Shown piece after piece: positions 43,450 through 52,899 of a stretch of DNA of 64,000 nt. The DNA lies in the NCBI RefSeq assembly GCF_037203605.1, contig NZ_JBBDHC010000016.1:23631-87630 (forward strand), given 5' to 3'. Made by a program: the position numbers and the translations under genes. The first letter of the stretch is position 1, and each line of letters starts with the position of its first letter. Under the pieces are notes generated by a model that had not been told where the DNA came from, ran no database searches, and saw only the letters and a list, made by a program, of their open reading frames with translations. This DNA is from Denitratimonas tolerans. GTDB lineage: Bacteria; Pseudomonadota; Gammaproteobacteria; Xanthomonadales; Xanthomonadaceae.

Positions 43450-44448
43450 ATGCAGATCGGCCCGTATTCCTTTCACACGCCGCTGGTGCTGGCTCCGATG
43501 GCCGGCGTCACCGACAAGCCCTTTCGCCTGCTGTGCAAGCGGTTGGGAGCGGACCTGGCGGTGTCGGAAATGACCACCTCCGATCCGCGCCTGTGGGCCA
43601 CGCGCAAAAGCCGCTGGCGCATGGATCACGACGGCGAACCCGCGCCAGTCAGCGTGCAGATCGCCGGCGCGGACCCGGTGGCGCTGGCCGAGGCGGCGCG
43701 TTTCAACGTCGATCACGGCGCGCAGATCATCGACATCAACATGGGCTGCCCGGCCAAGAAGGTGTGCAACGTCTGGGCCGGCTCGGCGCTGATGCAGGAC
43801 GAGGCGCTGGTGGCGCGCATCCTCGATGCCGTGGTGGGCGCGGTCGAGGTGCCGGTGACGCTCAAGATCCGCACCGGCTGGAATCCGGAAAACCGCAACG
43901 GCGCGGCGATCGCGCGCATCGCGCAGGAGGCCGGCATCGCCGCGCTGGCGGTGCACGGGCGCACCCGCGCCGAGCAGTACCAGGGCCGGGCCGAGTACGA
44001 CACCATCGCGCGGATCAAGGCGGCGGTTTCGATCCCGGTGCTGGCCAACGGCGACATCGACTCGCCGCAAAAGGCCGCTGCGGTGCTGAAGCACACCGGT
44101 GCCGATGGCCTCCTGATCGGCCGCGCGGCGCAGGGCCGGCCCTGGATATTCCGCGAGATCGCCCATTACCTGCGCCGCGGCGAACTCCTTGCGCCACCGT
44201 CGCCGACGGAGGTGCGCGCGATCCTGCTCGGGCACCTCGACGCGCTGCATGCGTTCTATGGCGAAGAGCACGGCGTGCGCATCGCGCGCAAGCACCTGGG
44301 CTGGTACGCCAAGGACCAGCCCGACGCCGCCGACTTTCGCCGCGCGGTCAATCAGGCGAACTGCGCGAAGGCGCAGCGCCGCCTCACCGCCGACTGGTTC
44401 GGCGCGCTGGCCGAAGGTCTCGATCCGGCGCGGGCGCTGGCGGCGTGA
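43450..44448 (+). CDS. dusB: tRNA-dihydrouridine synthase B
   Basis: FMN-dependent reductase that makes dihydrouridine in the D-loop of tRNA. 332 residues with LVLAPMAGVTDKPFRLLC, VQIAGADPVALAEAA, the catalytic Cys in INMGCPAKKV, VHGRTRAEQYQGRA, and GDIDSP and GRAAQGRPWIF for FMN binding. In enterobacteria fis follows dusB; here the next gene is rodA on the other strand. A -10-like GATAAT ends six nt before the ATG. Confidence 0.94.
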   Translation: MQIGPYSFHTPLVLAPMAGVTDKPFRLLCKRLGADLAVSEMTTSDPRLWATRKSRWRMDHDGEPAPVSVQIAGADPVALAEAARFNVDHGAQIIDINMGCPAKKVCNVWAGSALMQDEALVARILDAVVGAVEVPVTLKIRTGWNPENRNGAAIARIAQEAGIAALAVHGRTRAEQYQGRAEYDTIARIKAAVSIPVLANGDIDSPQKAAAVLKHTGADGLLIGRAAQGRPWIFREIAHYLRRGELLAPPSPTEVRAILLGHLDALHAFYGEEHGVRIARKHLGWYAKDQPDAADFRRAVNQANCAKAQRRLTADWFGALAEGLDPARALAA

Positions 44449-44460
44449 GCATGCGGCGCG

Positions 44461-45561
44461 TCAGCCGCGATACTTCCGATGCGCGGCCAGCGACATTACG
44501 ATGCCGAAGCTGGCCAGGAGCGTCACCGCCGAGGTGCCGCCGTAGCTGATCAGCGGCATCGGCACGCCCACCACCGGCAGCAGCCCGGAGATCATGCCGC
44601 CGTTGGCGAGCACGTACACGAACAGGGTCAGCGCGAGCGAGCCGCCGAGCATGCGCCCGAAGCCGTCGCGCGCCTCGGCCGCGATCCACAGGCTGCGGCC
44701 GATGATGATGAGGTAGAGCGCCAGCACCAGGCACACCCCGATGAACCCGAAATCCTCGGCCAGCACGGCGAAGATGAAGTCGGTGGTGTGCTCGGGCAGG
44801 AACTCCAGCCGCGACTGGGTGCCCTCGCCCCAGCCCTTGCCCCAGAGCCCGCCCGAGCCCACCGCGATCTTGGACTGGATGATGTTCCAGCCATCGCCGA
44901 GCGGATCGGCCTCCGGGTTCATGAAGGTCAGGAGGCGGCGCTTCTGGTAGTCGTGCAGAAAGTTCCAGCCCAGCGGCGCGGCGAGGATGCCCAGCGCGGC
45001 GATCAGGCCGATGCGCCACCACGCCATGCCGGCGAAGAACACCACGAAGACGCCGCTGGCAGCGACCAGCATGGCCGTGCCCAGGTCCGGCTGCAGCGCG
45101 ATCAGGGCGGTTGGCGCGCCGATGATCAAGGCGCAGACCGCAAGCGCGCCCCAGCGCGGCGGCAGCACCCGTTCGCCGAGGAACGCGGCGGTCATCAGCG
45201 GCACGGACAGTTTCATCAGCTCGGCCGGCTGGATGTAGAAGGCACCCAGGTACAGCCAGTGCCGGCCGCTGCGGCCGGTGCCGAAGACCGGCACCAGCAG
45301 CAGGAGCAGCAGGGTGACCGCGTAGATCCACGGGGCCCAGAGGCGAAGGCGGGCCGGCGGAACGCGCGCCAGGGCGAGCAGGGCCAGCAGGCCGGCTCCG
45401 TCGCGGACCGCCTGCGAGCGCACCACGGTCATGTTGCCGGAGGATGCGCTGTGCAGCACGGCCAGGCCGATCAGCACCAGCGCCAGGAGCGCGCCGAACA
45501 GCCAGGGATCCACGCGCGGCAGGCCGACCAGATGCCGCCAGCGGTGCGGAATCAAGCTCAC
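44461..45561 (-). CDS. rodA: Peptidoglycan glycosyltransferase RodA (SEDS)
   Basis: 366 residues, ~10 transmembrane helices. SEDS polymerase of the elongasome, partnered with PBP2. Visible are GRSGRHWLYLGAFYIQPAELMK, LQPDLGTAMLVAASG, and the large loop QSRLEFLPEHTTDFIFAVLAEDFGF with the catalytic Asp region, and PMPLISYGGTS. It starts with GTG inside the mrdA stop, so the shape operon reads mreB-mreC-mreD-mrdA-rodA. Confidence 0.96.
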   Translation of the reverse strand: MSLIPHRWRHLVGLPRVDPWLFGALLALVLIGLAVLHSASSGNMTVVRSQAVRDGAGLLALLALARVPPARLRLWAPWIYAVTLLLLLLVPVFGTGRSGRHWLYLGAFYIQPAELMKLSVPLMTAAFLGERVLPPRWGALAVCALIIGAPTALIALQPDLGTAMLVAASGVFVVFFAGMAWWRIGLIAALGILAAPLGWNFLHDYQKRRLLTFMNPEADPLGDGWNIIQSKIAVGSGGLWGKGWGEGTQSRLEFLPEHTTDFIFAVLAEDFGFIGVCLVLALYLIIIGRSLWIAAEARDGFGRMLGGSLALTLFVYVLANGGMISGLLPVVGVPMPLISYGGTSAVTLLASFGIVMSLAAHRKYRG

Positions 45562-47417
45562 GCCGGGTTCCTGCGCAGCCAGGCATCGACGATGCGCAGC
45601 GCCACCGGCGTGGCCACGGCGGAACCCGAGCCGCCGTGCTCGACAACCACCATCACCGCGACCCGCGGTGCCTCGACCGGAGCGAACGCGATGAACAGCG
45701 CGTTGTGGCGCTGGGCAACGGGCAGCTGGTTGACGTCGAGCGCCTGCTCGCCGCGTCGGCTCACCCGCTGCGCGGTGCCGGTCTTGCCGGCGACGGTGTA
45801 GTCCAGCTCGAACTGGGCCAGGGTGGCGCGCGCGGTTCCGGTGGGGCCGTGCAGCACCTGCACCATGGCCTGCGTGACCGCCTGCAGGTTGGCGGGATTC
45901 TTCACCATCGAAGGTCCGGGCGCGGGCCAGCCTTCGGGCACGGGCGGCGCATCGAAACGCGCCTGGGTGGCACGCAGCAGGTGCGGCGGATACCTGATCC
46001 CGCCGTTGGCGAGCATCTGGGTCGCCTGCGCCAGCTGCAGCGGCGTCACCACCCAGAAGCCCTGGCCGATGCCGGCGATGACGGTTTCACCGGGATACCA
46101 GGGCAGGCTGCGGTTGGCGCGTTTCCACTGCGGAGAGGGAAGTACGCCCGAGGCTTCGCCCAGCAGGTCGATGCCGGTCGCCTCGCCGAATCCGAACTGG
46201 CCCAGATACGCCCCCAGCCGCTCGATCCCCATGTCCACCGCGAGCTGGAAGAAATAGGTGTTGACCGACTGCGCCATCGCTTCGTTGAGGTTGACCGCAC
46301 CGTGACCGCCGCGCCGCCAGTCGCGGTACTCGCGCTCCTGGCCGGGCAGGCGGAAGGCACCAGTGGACAGGGTGGTGTCGCGCGGCGTGCGCAGGCCGTA
46401 TTCGAGCCCGGCCAGCGCGACGAAGGGCTTGAGCGTGGAGCCGGGTTCGTAGCCGCCTTGCAGCACGCGGTTGAACAGCGGCCGCGAGGGCGAATCGAGC
46501 AGGGCCGCATAGGCCGCCTGCCCGATGCCGCTGACGAAGGGATTGGGGTCATAGCTCGGCAGGCTGGCCAGGGCCAGCACTTCGCCATTGCGCGGATCGA
46601 GCACGACCGCGGCACCGGGCTGGCCCTCGAAAGCGTCGACCACGGCCTGCTGCAGCTCCGCGTCGATGCTCAAATACAAATCCTGGCCGGCGTGCGCCGG
46701 TTCGCGCCCGACCACGCGCAGGGCGCGGCCCTCGGCGTTGATTTCGACCTGTTCGATGCCGACCTGGCCATGCAGCCGCGATTCGTAATAGCGCTCGATG
46801 CCGGTCTTGCCGATGTGGGTGGCACCGCTGTAGCGCGCCGGGTCGACGCGCGCGAGGTCGGCGGTGTCGATGCGTCCGACGTAGCCGACCACATGGGCGA
46901 ACAGCTCGCCGTGGGGATAGTGGCGGTTGAGGTAGGGCACCACCTCGACGCCGGGGAAGCGGTGGCGGTTGACCGCAAAGCGCGCCACCTCGATATCCGA
47001 GAGCCGCAGCTTCACCGTCACCGGCTGGAAGCTGCGGCGCGCGCGCGCGGCGGCGATGAAGGCGCGCGCGTCATCCTCATCCAGGTCGATCACCTCGCGC
47101 AGGCGCGCGACCATCTCGTCCAGATCGCCGGCGTCCTCGCGCACCACGTCGAGGCGGTAGGCCGGCACGTTGTCGGCCAGGATGCGGCCGGCGCGGTCGT
47201 AGATCAGGCCGCGCGCCGGCACGATCGGCCGGGCCTTGATGCGGTTGGCCTCCGAGCGGGTGTGGAACTCCTCGTAGCTGAATACCTGCAGCCAGGCGAA
47301 GCGCCCCGCCAGCACCGCCAGCAGCGCGAACACGGCCAGGAACGCGACCAGGGCACGGCGGCGCTGGACGGCGGCCTCGGCCAGCGGATTGCGCATCGGC
47401 CGCCCGGGCGTGCGCAT
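45558..47417 (-). CDS. mrdA: Penicillin-binding protein 2 (peptidoglycan transpeptidase)
   Basis: 619 residues, one N-terminal membrane anchor (ALVAFLAVFALLAVLAGRF), a pedestal domain, and the transpeptidase domain with the nucleophile in PGSTLKPF (S-x-x-K), SVNTYF (S-x-N) and AGKTGTAQ (K-T-G). It cross-links wall during elongation with RodA. Start ATG 47417 overlaps the mreD stop by one base; an internal in-frame ATG seven codons on is possible. Confidence 0.96.
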   Translation of the reverse strand: MRTPGRPMRNPLAEAAVQRRRALVAFLAVFALLAVLAGRFAWLQVFSYEEFHTRSEANRIKARPIVPARGLIYDRAGRILADNVPAYRLDVVREDAGDLDEMVARLREVIDLDEDDARAFIAAARARRSFQPVTVKLRLSDIEVARFAVNRHRFPGVEVVPYLNRHYPHGELFAHVVGYVGRIDTADLARVDPARYSGATHIGKTGIERYYESRLHGQVGIEQVEINAEGRALRVVGREPAHAGQDLYLSIDAELQQAVVDAFEGQPGAAVVLDPRNGEVLALASLPSYDPNPFVSGIGQAAYAALLDSPSRPLFNRVLQGGYEPGSTLKPFVALAGLEYGLRTPRDTTLSTGAFRLPGQEREYRDWRRGGHGAVNLNEAMAQSVNTYFFQLAVDMGIERLGAYLGQFGFGEATGIDLLGEASGVLPSPQWKRANRSLPWYPGETVIAGIGQGFWVVTPLQLAQATQMLANGGIRYPPHLLRATQARFDAPPVPEGWPAPGPSMVKNPANLQAVTQAMVQVLHGPTGTARATLAQFELDYTVAGKTGTAQRVSRRGEQALDVNQLPVAQRHNALFIAFAPVEAPRVAVMVVVEHGGSGSAVATPVALRIVDAWLRRNPA

Positions 47418-47911
47418 CAGGAGCCCTCGCGCGCGCGCAGGCGCAGCCGCACGTCATCGAGCAGCAGGAAGATCCACGGCCACAGCACCGCCCCGACCGC
47501 AGGCGCGATCCAGAACGAGGCCGGCGGCCAGCCTTCGCCCGCGAGCGCGCGGATCATCAGCACCACGACGCGGTCGTTGAGCAGCAGGGCCAGTACCGCT
47601 GCCGCCTGCTGCAGCAGGGTGAAGTAGCGAAGCTGGGCGCGGAAGCGCAGCAGGATGAAGGCGATCACGCACAGGCGCAGCGCCTGTTCGCCGATCAGGC
47701 TGCCGAACATCAGGTCGGCCGCCAGCCCGAGCACGAAGGCGGTGCCCAGCCCGACGCGCTGCGGCGCTTCGAGCACCCAGTAGCACAGCACCAGCGCCAG
47801 CCAGTTGGGGCGGAACGCGGCGAGGTACTCGGGCAGCGGCCACAGCGCCAGGGCGAAGGCCACCAGGAACGAGGCCCACAGCACGCCGGTGCCGCCGCGC
47901 TGCCGGCTCAC
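47417..47911 (-). CDS. mreD: Rod shape-determining protein MreD
   Basis: 164 residues, five to six hydrophobic helices. WPLPEYLAAFRPNWLALVLCYW and GLAADLMFGSLIGEQAL are the conserved MreD stretches. It belongs to the elongasome and its order in the operon (C-D-mrdA) is canonical. GTG start overlaps the mreC stop. Confidence 0.93.
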   Translation of the reverse strand: MSRQRGGTGVLWASFLVAFALALWPLPEYLAAFRPNWLALVLCYWVLEAPQRVGLGTAFVLGLAADLMFGSLIGEQALRLCVIAFILLRFRAQLRYFTLLQQAAAVLALLLNDRVVVLMIRALAGEGWPPASFWIAPAVGAVLWPWIFLLLDDVRLRLRAREGS

Positions 47912-48831
47912 GGGCGGTTCTCCCCGGAAGCGGCCGGTTCGCGCATCCGCCCGGCGGGTGCCGGCGGGCCGACCGGATCGGCGCTGCTTTCCGGCGCGCT
48001 CCAGACCAGCAGCACTTCGCCACCGCGATCCAGGCGCGCGGCCGGGCGCGCCTCGGCCACCGCGAACAGGCGGGTGTCATCGGGATGCAGCTGCTCGATC
48101 GTGCCGACCTTGAAACCGGCCGGGAAGCGCCCGCCCATGCCCGAGGTTTCCAGCACGTCGCCCACCCGCAGATCCGCGCTCAGGGGGATGCTTGGCACTT
48201 CAAGCCGGTCGGTGCGGCCGGTGCCGTAGGCGATGGCGCGAAGCCCGGTGCGAACCACCTGCACCGGCACCGCGTGGCTCGGATCGGAGACCAGGATCAC
48301 GGTGGCGTTCATCGGCGTCACGCTCAGCACCTGCCCGACCAGGCCTTCGCCGTCGATCACGGCCAGCCCTTCGGCCACGCCGCGGCGGCTGCCGGCATCG
48401 ATCACCAGGCGGTGCCGGAACGGATCGAGGTCGATGTCGATCAGCCCGGCGAGCTGCACGTTGAGCTGCAGCCCGCGCGTGCCGCCGAGGAGTTCGCGCA
48501 GGCGCTGGTTCTCCACCTGCACGCCCGCCAGGCGATCCATGCGGGCGTTGGCCAGGAGCAGCTGTTCGCGCAGCACGTCGTTTTCGGCCAGCAGCGTGCG
48601 CTGGGTGGTGAAGTGATCGGACAGCGTGTGCGCGAGCTGCGCGGGCGCTCCGGCGAGGCGATAGAGCGGGCCGGTGAGGAGGCCGGCGGACGTGCGCACC
48701 GTGTCCAGATAGCCGCCGCGATGGTCGGCGACCATCAACACCACCGCCAGCGCCAGATAGGCCAGCAGCTTGAGCGTTCCCGCGCCGCCCTCGACGAACA
48801 GGTTGCCGCTGCTGCTGCCGGACTGGGCCAC
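47908..48831 (-). CDS. mreC: Rod shape-determining protein MreC
   Basis: 307 residues: short cytoplasmic tail, one transmembrane helix (LLAYLALAVVLMVADHRGG), a coiled-coil (residues ~75-115, LAENDVLREQLLLANARMDRL), then the two-barrel beta domain with VIDAGSRRGVAEGLAVIDGEGLVGQV. It bridges the cytoskeleton MreB with PBP2 in the periplasm. GTG start. The last ~35 residues are Pro/Ala-rich and dispensable-looking. Confidence 0.94.
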   Translation of the reverse strand: MAQSGSSSGNLFVEGGAGTLKLLAYLALAVVLMVADHRGGYLDTVRTSAGLLTGPLYRLAGAPAQLAHTLSDHFTTQRTLLAENDVLREQLLLANARMDRLAGVQVENQRLRELLGGTRGLQLNVQLAGLIDIDLDPFRHRLVIDAGSRRGVAEGLAVIDGEGLVGQVLSVTPMNATVILVSDPSHAVPVQVVRTGLRAIAYGTGRTDRLEVPSIPLSADLRVGDVLETSGMGGRFPAGFKVGTIEQLHPDDTRLFAVAEARPAARLDRGGEVLLVWSAPESSADPVGPPAPAGRMREPAASGENRP

Positions 48832-48873
48832 GTCGAACCGCTCCTTACGCTGCGCGGCAGGGCGCGCGCCCGG

Positions 48874-49920
48874 TCAAATGGGTGCGACGAAATCGTTGCC
48901 GTGCATGTCGATCAGCTCCAGCGCGCGCCCGCCGCCGCGCGCCACGCAGGTCAGCGGATCGTCGGCCACCTGCACATAAAGCCCGGTTTCGTCGGACAGG
49001 AGCTTGTCCAGATCGCGCAGCATGGCGCTTCCGCCGGTCAGCACGATGCCGCGCTCGTAGACGTCGGCGCTCAGCTCGGGCGGGGTCTGCTCCAGCGCCG
49101 CGCGCACCGCGCTGACGATGCCCGAGAGCGGCTCGTGCAGGGCTTCGAGCACTTCGTTGGAGTTGATCGTGAAGTTGCGCGGCACGCCTTCGGCCAGGTT
49201 GCGCCCGGAGACCTGGATCTCCTTCACGTCCTCCTGCGGGAAGGCGCAGCCGACCTCGAGCTTGATCCGCTCGGCCGTGGTCTCGCCGATCAGGGTGCCG
49301 TGGTTGCGCCGCACGTAGCTGATGATGGCCTCGTCGAAGCGGTCGCCGCCGATGCGCACCGACTGCGAATAGACGATGCCGTTGAGCGAGATCACCGCCA
49401 CTTCCGAGGTGCCGCCGCCGATGTCGAGCACCATCGCGCCGCGCGCCTCGTGGATCGGGATGCCGGCACCGATCGCGGCCGACATCGGCTCCTCGATCAG
49501 GAACACCTCGCGCGCGCCGGCCTCCTCGGCCGATTCCTTGATCGCGCGGCGCTCGACCTGGGTCGAACCGCAGGGCACGCAGATCAGCACGCGCGGGCTG
49601 GGGCGCAGGAAGCGCGACTTGTGCACCCGGCGGATGAAGTGCTTGAGCATTTCCTCGGTGTGCGCGAAGTCGGCGATGACGCCGTCCTTCAGCGGCCGCA
49701 CCGTGGTGATGTTGCCGGGGGTGCGGCCGAGCATGCGCTTGGCCTCCAGGCCCACCGCCGCAACCTGCTTGGGCGAACCGGGGGTGCGGTCCTGGCGGAT
49801 GGCGACCACCGAGGGCTCGTTCAGCACGATGCCCTGGCCGCGCACGTAGATCAGGGTGTTGGCGGTCCCCAGGTCGATCGAAAGGTCGTTGGAAAACAGA
49901 CCACGCAGCATCTTGAACAT
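48874..49920 (-). CDS. mreB: Actin-like rod shape-determining protein MreB
   Basis: 348 residues, the normal length. Phosphate loops SIDLGTANTLIYV and VLDIGGGTSEVAVIS, KRMLGRTPGNI, and GGSAMLRDLDKLLS are all clear. MreB forms membrane-bound filaments that direct the elongasome. ATG 49920 (MFKMLRGLFSNDLSIDLG) is preferred over one upstream. It is first in the shape operon. Confidence 0.97.
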   Translation of the reverse strand: MFKMLRGLFSNDLSIDLGTANTLIYVRGQGIVLNEPSVVAIRQDRTPGSPKQVAAVGLEAKRMLGRTPGNITTVRPLKDGVIADFAHTEEMLKHFIRRVHKSRFLRPSPRVLICVPCGSTQVERRAIKESAEEAGAREVFLIEEPMSAAIGAGIPIHEARGAMVLDIGGGTSEVAVISLNGIVYSQSVRIGGDRFDEAIISYVRRNHGTLIGETTAERIKLEVGCAFPQEDVKEIQVSGRNLAEGVPRNFTINSNEVLEALHEPLSGIVSAVRAALEQTPPELSADVYERGIVLTGGSAMLRDLDKLLSDETGLYVQVADDPLTCVARGGGRALELIDMHGNDFVAPI

Positions 49921-50008
49921 CAAAGTCGGCCCGGCAGTCGGAAGCAGGAAAAGCACGCTAGCCTAGCAACCCGGCAAAACCGCGGCAACACGCGGTTTTC
50001 AAGGTGTT

Positions 50009-50029
50009 AGCCGCCTGTTAACGGCGGCT
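50009..50029. repeat. Inverted repeat between mreB and the PfkB kinase
   Basis: AGCCGCC-TGTTAAC-GGCGGCT, a 7-bp stem around an AT-rich centre, in the 210-nt divergent gap. It could be an operator or an RNA hairpin for either gene. Confidence 0.35.
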
Positions 50030-50079
50030 TCGGCGGGCGATGCCGCGTGCGGGTGGTTCAGCCCGACGCCGGCTGCGCG

Positions 50080-50085
50080 TAGAAT
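50080..50085 (+). promoter_or_regulatory. -10 hexamer TAGAAT upstream of the PfkB kinase
   Basis: TAGAAT in GCGTAGAATCGACGG lies 45 nt before the kinase start, consistent with a normal leader. The -35 region is not evident. Confidence 0.4.
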
Positions 50086-50130
50086 CGACGGCTTTGCCGG
50101 CGCGGACCGGCCCTGCACCGAGGATTTTCG

Positions 50131-51066
50131 ATGTCGGCTCTGATCTGCGGCTCGCTCGCCTACGACACCATCATGGTCTTTCCGGACCAGTTCAAGAACC
50201 ACATCCTGCCCGACAAGGTGCACGTCCTGAACGTCTCCTTCCTCGTGCCCCGGATGCGCCGCGAGTTCGGCGGCTGCGCCGGAAACATCGCCTACAACCT
50301 GAAGCTCCTGGGCGGCGACCCGATCCCGATGGCCACCGTGGGGCAGGATTTCGCACCCTATCGCGAGCACTTCGAGGCCTGCGGCATCACCCTGGACAAG
50401 GTCAAGGAAATCGACGGCCTGTTCACCGCGCAGGCGTTCATCACCACGGATCTCGACGACAACCAGATCACCGCCTTCCACCCCGGCGCGATGATGCGCA
50501 GCTACGAGAACCACGTGAAGGATGTGCCCGACGTGCGCTTCGGCATCGTCGGGCCGGACGGCTACGAGGCGATGCTGCAGAACTCGCGCGAGTTCGCCGA
50601 ATGCGGCATCCCCTTCATCTTCGATCCCGGCCAGGCGATGCCGCTGTTCAACGGTGCCGAGCTGACGCAGATGATCGAGGAGGCTACCTACGTCACCGTC
50701 AACGACTATGAATCGAGCCTCCTGGAAGAGCGCACCGGGCTGTCGGCGCGGGCCATCGCCGAGCGCGTCGAAGCCTACATCGTCACCCGCGGCAGCAAGG
50801 GCTCGGAGGTCCACACCCGCAAGGGCGAGCTGACCATTCCGGCCGCCAGCGCGATCCGCGTGGTCGATCCCACCGGCTGCGGCGACGCCTATCGCGCCGG
50901 CCTCATCTATGGCCTCATGAACGGCATGGACATGCCCACCGCCGGGCGCATCGCCTCGCTGATGGGCGCAATCAAGATCGAGCACCTCGGCCCGCAGAAC
51001 CAGCGCTTCGATTTCGACGGCTTCACCGAGCAGTTCCGCCAGCAGTTCGGCTATGCGCTGGGCTGA
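50131..51066 (+). CDS. PfkB-family carbohydrate kinase, adenosine kinase-like
   Basis: 311 residues. ALICGSLAYDTIMVFPDQFKNHILPDKVH and the GGCAGNIAYNLKLLGG loop match the bacterial adenosine-kinase-like PfkB subgroup, as does DPTGCGDAYRAG, with Cys in place of the usual Ala of GAGD. It would phosphorylate adenosine or a related nucleoside to the monophosphate. A nucleoside transporter and a ribokinase lie 8 kb away. Substrate is inferred from subgroup only. Confidence 0.85.
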   Translation: MSALICGSLAYDTIMVFPDQFKNHILPDKVHVLNVSFLVPRMRREFGGCAGNIAYNLKLLGGDPIPMATVGQDFAPYREHFEACGITLDKVKEIDGLFTAQAFITTDLDDNQITAFHPGAMMRSYENHVKDVPDVRFGIVGPDGYEAMLQNSREFAECGIPFIFDPGQAMPLFNGAELTQMIEEATYVTVNDYESSLLEERTGLSARAIAERVEAYIVTRGSKGSEVHTRKGELTIPAASAIRVVDPTGCGDAYRAGLIYGLMNGMDMPTAGRIASLMGAIKIEHLGPQNQRFDFDGFTEQFRQQFGYALG

Positions 51067-51071
51067 GTTGC

Positions 51072-51641
51072 CTAGCGGCGCGAGATGAAGGGGCTGCCCG
51101 CGACGTAAAACCGCAGCGGCTTGAGCGCCCATTCGCCGGCGTAGTCGACGCCGATGCGCGGGCGCACCACGATGTCGGCCGCGTCCACCGCCGGTGCCGC
51201 CGCGATGAAGAGGTCCGCGCTGCACAGGTCGTGGCCGTAGTGGCGGCGGTCGATGCCCATGGCCTTGCACAGCCGGCCCGGCCCGTTGCTGGCGAAGGGC
51301 AGTTCGCCGACGGGTTCGAGCGCGCGCAGCAGCACCGCGGTGCCCGAACCTTCCGCCCCGGTCACCACGTTCATGCAGTGGTGCATGCCGTAGATGAGAT
51401 AGACGTAGGCGTGGCCCGGCGGGCCGAACATGGCCTCGGTGCGCGCGGTGCGCCCTTTCGATGTGTGCGCGGCCAGGTCCGTCGGGCCCAGGTACGCCTC
51501 CACTTCCACGATGCGGCCCACGCGCGTCGTCCCGTCCCCCCGATGCACCAGCCATTGGCCCAGCAGGGCGCGGGCCACCGCTACCGTGTCGCGGTCGTAG
51601 AACGCACGCGGCAGCGGCGTGAGGCGGGCGGGCGCAGGCAC
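51072..51641 (-). CDS. 3-methyladenine DNA glycosylase (AAG/MPG family)
   Basis: 189-residue base-excision repair enzyme that removes alkylated purines. Family motifs are RALLGQWLVHR, the catalytic Glu in GRIVEVEAYLGPTD, and the minor-groove-intercalating PPGHAYVYLIYGMHHCMNVV. The GTG at 51641 is chosen, six nt beyond the pgk stop, so it is probably in one transcript with pgk. It is convergent with the adenosine-kinase-like gene. Confidence 0.9.
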   Translation of the reverse strand: MPAPARLTPLPRAFYDRDTVAVARALLGQWLVHRGDGTTRVGRIVEVEAYLGPTDLAAHTSKGRTARTEAMFGPPGHAYVYLIYGMHHCMNVVTGAEGSGTAVLLRALEPVGELPFASNGPGRLCKAMGIDRRHYGHDLCSADLFIAAAPAVDAADIVVRPRIGVDYAGEWALKPLRFYVAGSPFISRR

Positions 51642-51646
51642 GGCGA

Positions 51647-52813
51647 TCAGACGCCGCGTGCTTCCAGCGCCGCGACCGCCGGCAGGGTCTTGCCCTCGCA
51701 GAATTCCAGGAACGCGCCGCCGCCGGTGGAAATGTAGGAAATGCCGTCGGTCACGCCGTACTTGTCCACCGCCGCCAGCGTGTCGCCGCCGCCGGCGATG
51801 GAGAACGCGGAAGATTCCGCGATGGCCTGCGCCAGCGCCTGGGTGCCGCCGCCGAAGGCGTCGAACTCGAACACGCCGACCGGGCCGTTCCACAGCACCG
51901 TGCCGGCATCCGTCACGATCTGCGCATAGCGCGCCGCGGTGGCGGGGCCGATGTCGAGGATCATTTCATCGCCGCGCACCTCGTCCAGCCCGCGCACGAT
52001 GGGCGTGGCATCGGCCGAAAACGCCGTCGCCACCACCGCGTCCAGCGGCAGCACCAGGCGCTCGCCGGCCTCGGCAAGAATGGCGCGCGCGCTGTCCAGG
52101 AGGTCGGCCTCCATCAGCGAGGTGCCCACGCCGTGGCCCTGCGCCGCCAGGAAGGTGTTGGCGATGCCGCCGCCCACGATCAGCCGGTCCACCTTTTCCA
52201 GCAGGCTGGAAAGCAGGGTGAGCTTGGTCGAGACCTTGGAGCCGGCGACGATGGCCAGCAGCGGGCGCGCCGGATTCAGCAGCGCGCGCGTCAGCGCATC
52301 GAGCTCGGCCATCAGCAGCGGGCCGCCACAGGCGATCTTGGCCTCGCGGATCACGCCGTGGGTCGAGGCCTGGGCGCGGTGCGCGGTACCGAAGGCGTCC
52401 ATCACGAACACGTCGCACAGCGCGGCGTACTTCTTCGCCAGTGCGGGATCGTCCTTGCCTTCGCCCACGTTCATCCGGCAGTTTTCCAGCAGCACGATTT
52501 CGCCGGGAGCCACGTCCACGCCGTCCACCCAGTCGCGCATCAGCGGTACCGGGCGGCCGAGGAGTTCCGACAGGCGTCGGGCCACGGGCGCGAGCGAATC
52601 GGCCTCGGAGAACACGCCCTCCTTCGGGCGGCCCAAGTGCGAGGTCACCATCACCGCCGCGCCCTTTTCCAGCGCCAGGCGCAGGGTCGGAAGCGCCGCG
52701 CGCAGGCGCTGCTCGGAGGTGACCTTGCCCGCGGCGACGGGTACGTTCAGGTCTTCACGGATCAGCACCCGCTGGCCGGAAAGATCGAGGTCGGTCATGC
52801 GCAGGATCGCCAT
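51647..52813 (-). CDS. pgk: Phosphoglycerate kinase
   Basis: 388 residues. Transfers phosphate between 1,3-bisphosphoglycerate and ADP. The N-terminal domain has VLIREDLNVPV, MVTSHLGRPKEG, and LLENCRMNVGEGKDD, where canonical sequences read LLENVRF. The C-terminal domain has VAGSKVSTKL, VGGGIANTFL, WNGPVGVFE, and GGGDTLAAV. ATG 52813 follows GGAGCC. Divergent from hemN. Confidence 0.96.
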   Translation of the reverse strand: MAILRMTDLDLSGQRVLIREDLNVPVAAGKVTSEQRLRAALPTLRLALEKGAAVMVTSHLGRPKEGVFSEADSLAPVARRLSELLGRPVPLMRDWVDGVDVAPGEIVLLENCRMNVGEGKDDPALAKKYAALCDVFVMDAFGTAHRAQASTHGVIREAKIACGGPLLMAELDALTRALLNPARPLLAIVAGSKVSTKLTLLSSLLEKVDRLIVGGGIANTFLAAQGHGVGTSLMEADLLDSARAILAEAGERLVLPLDAVVATAFSADATPIVRGLDEVRGDEMILDIGPATAARYAQIVTDAGTVLWNGPVGVFEFDAFGGGTQALAQAIAESSAFSIAGGGDTLAAVDKYGVTDGISYISTGGGAFLEFCEGKTLPAVAALEARGV

Positions 52814-52899
52814 GGGGCAGGCTCCGTGAAGGAAACCCGCATTGTCGCCGATCCCGCGCCGAAGCGTCAGGCCGGGCCACCTGAATGAAGCCGCCATCT

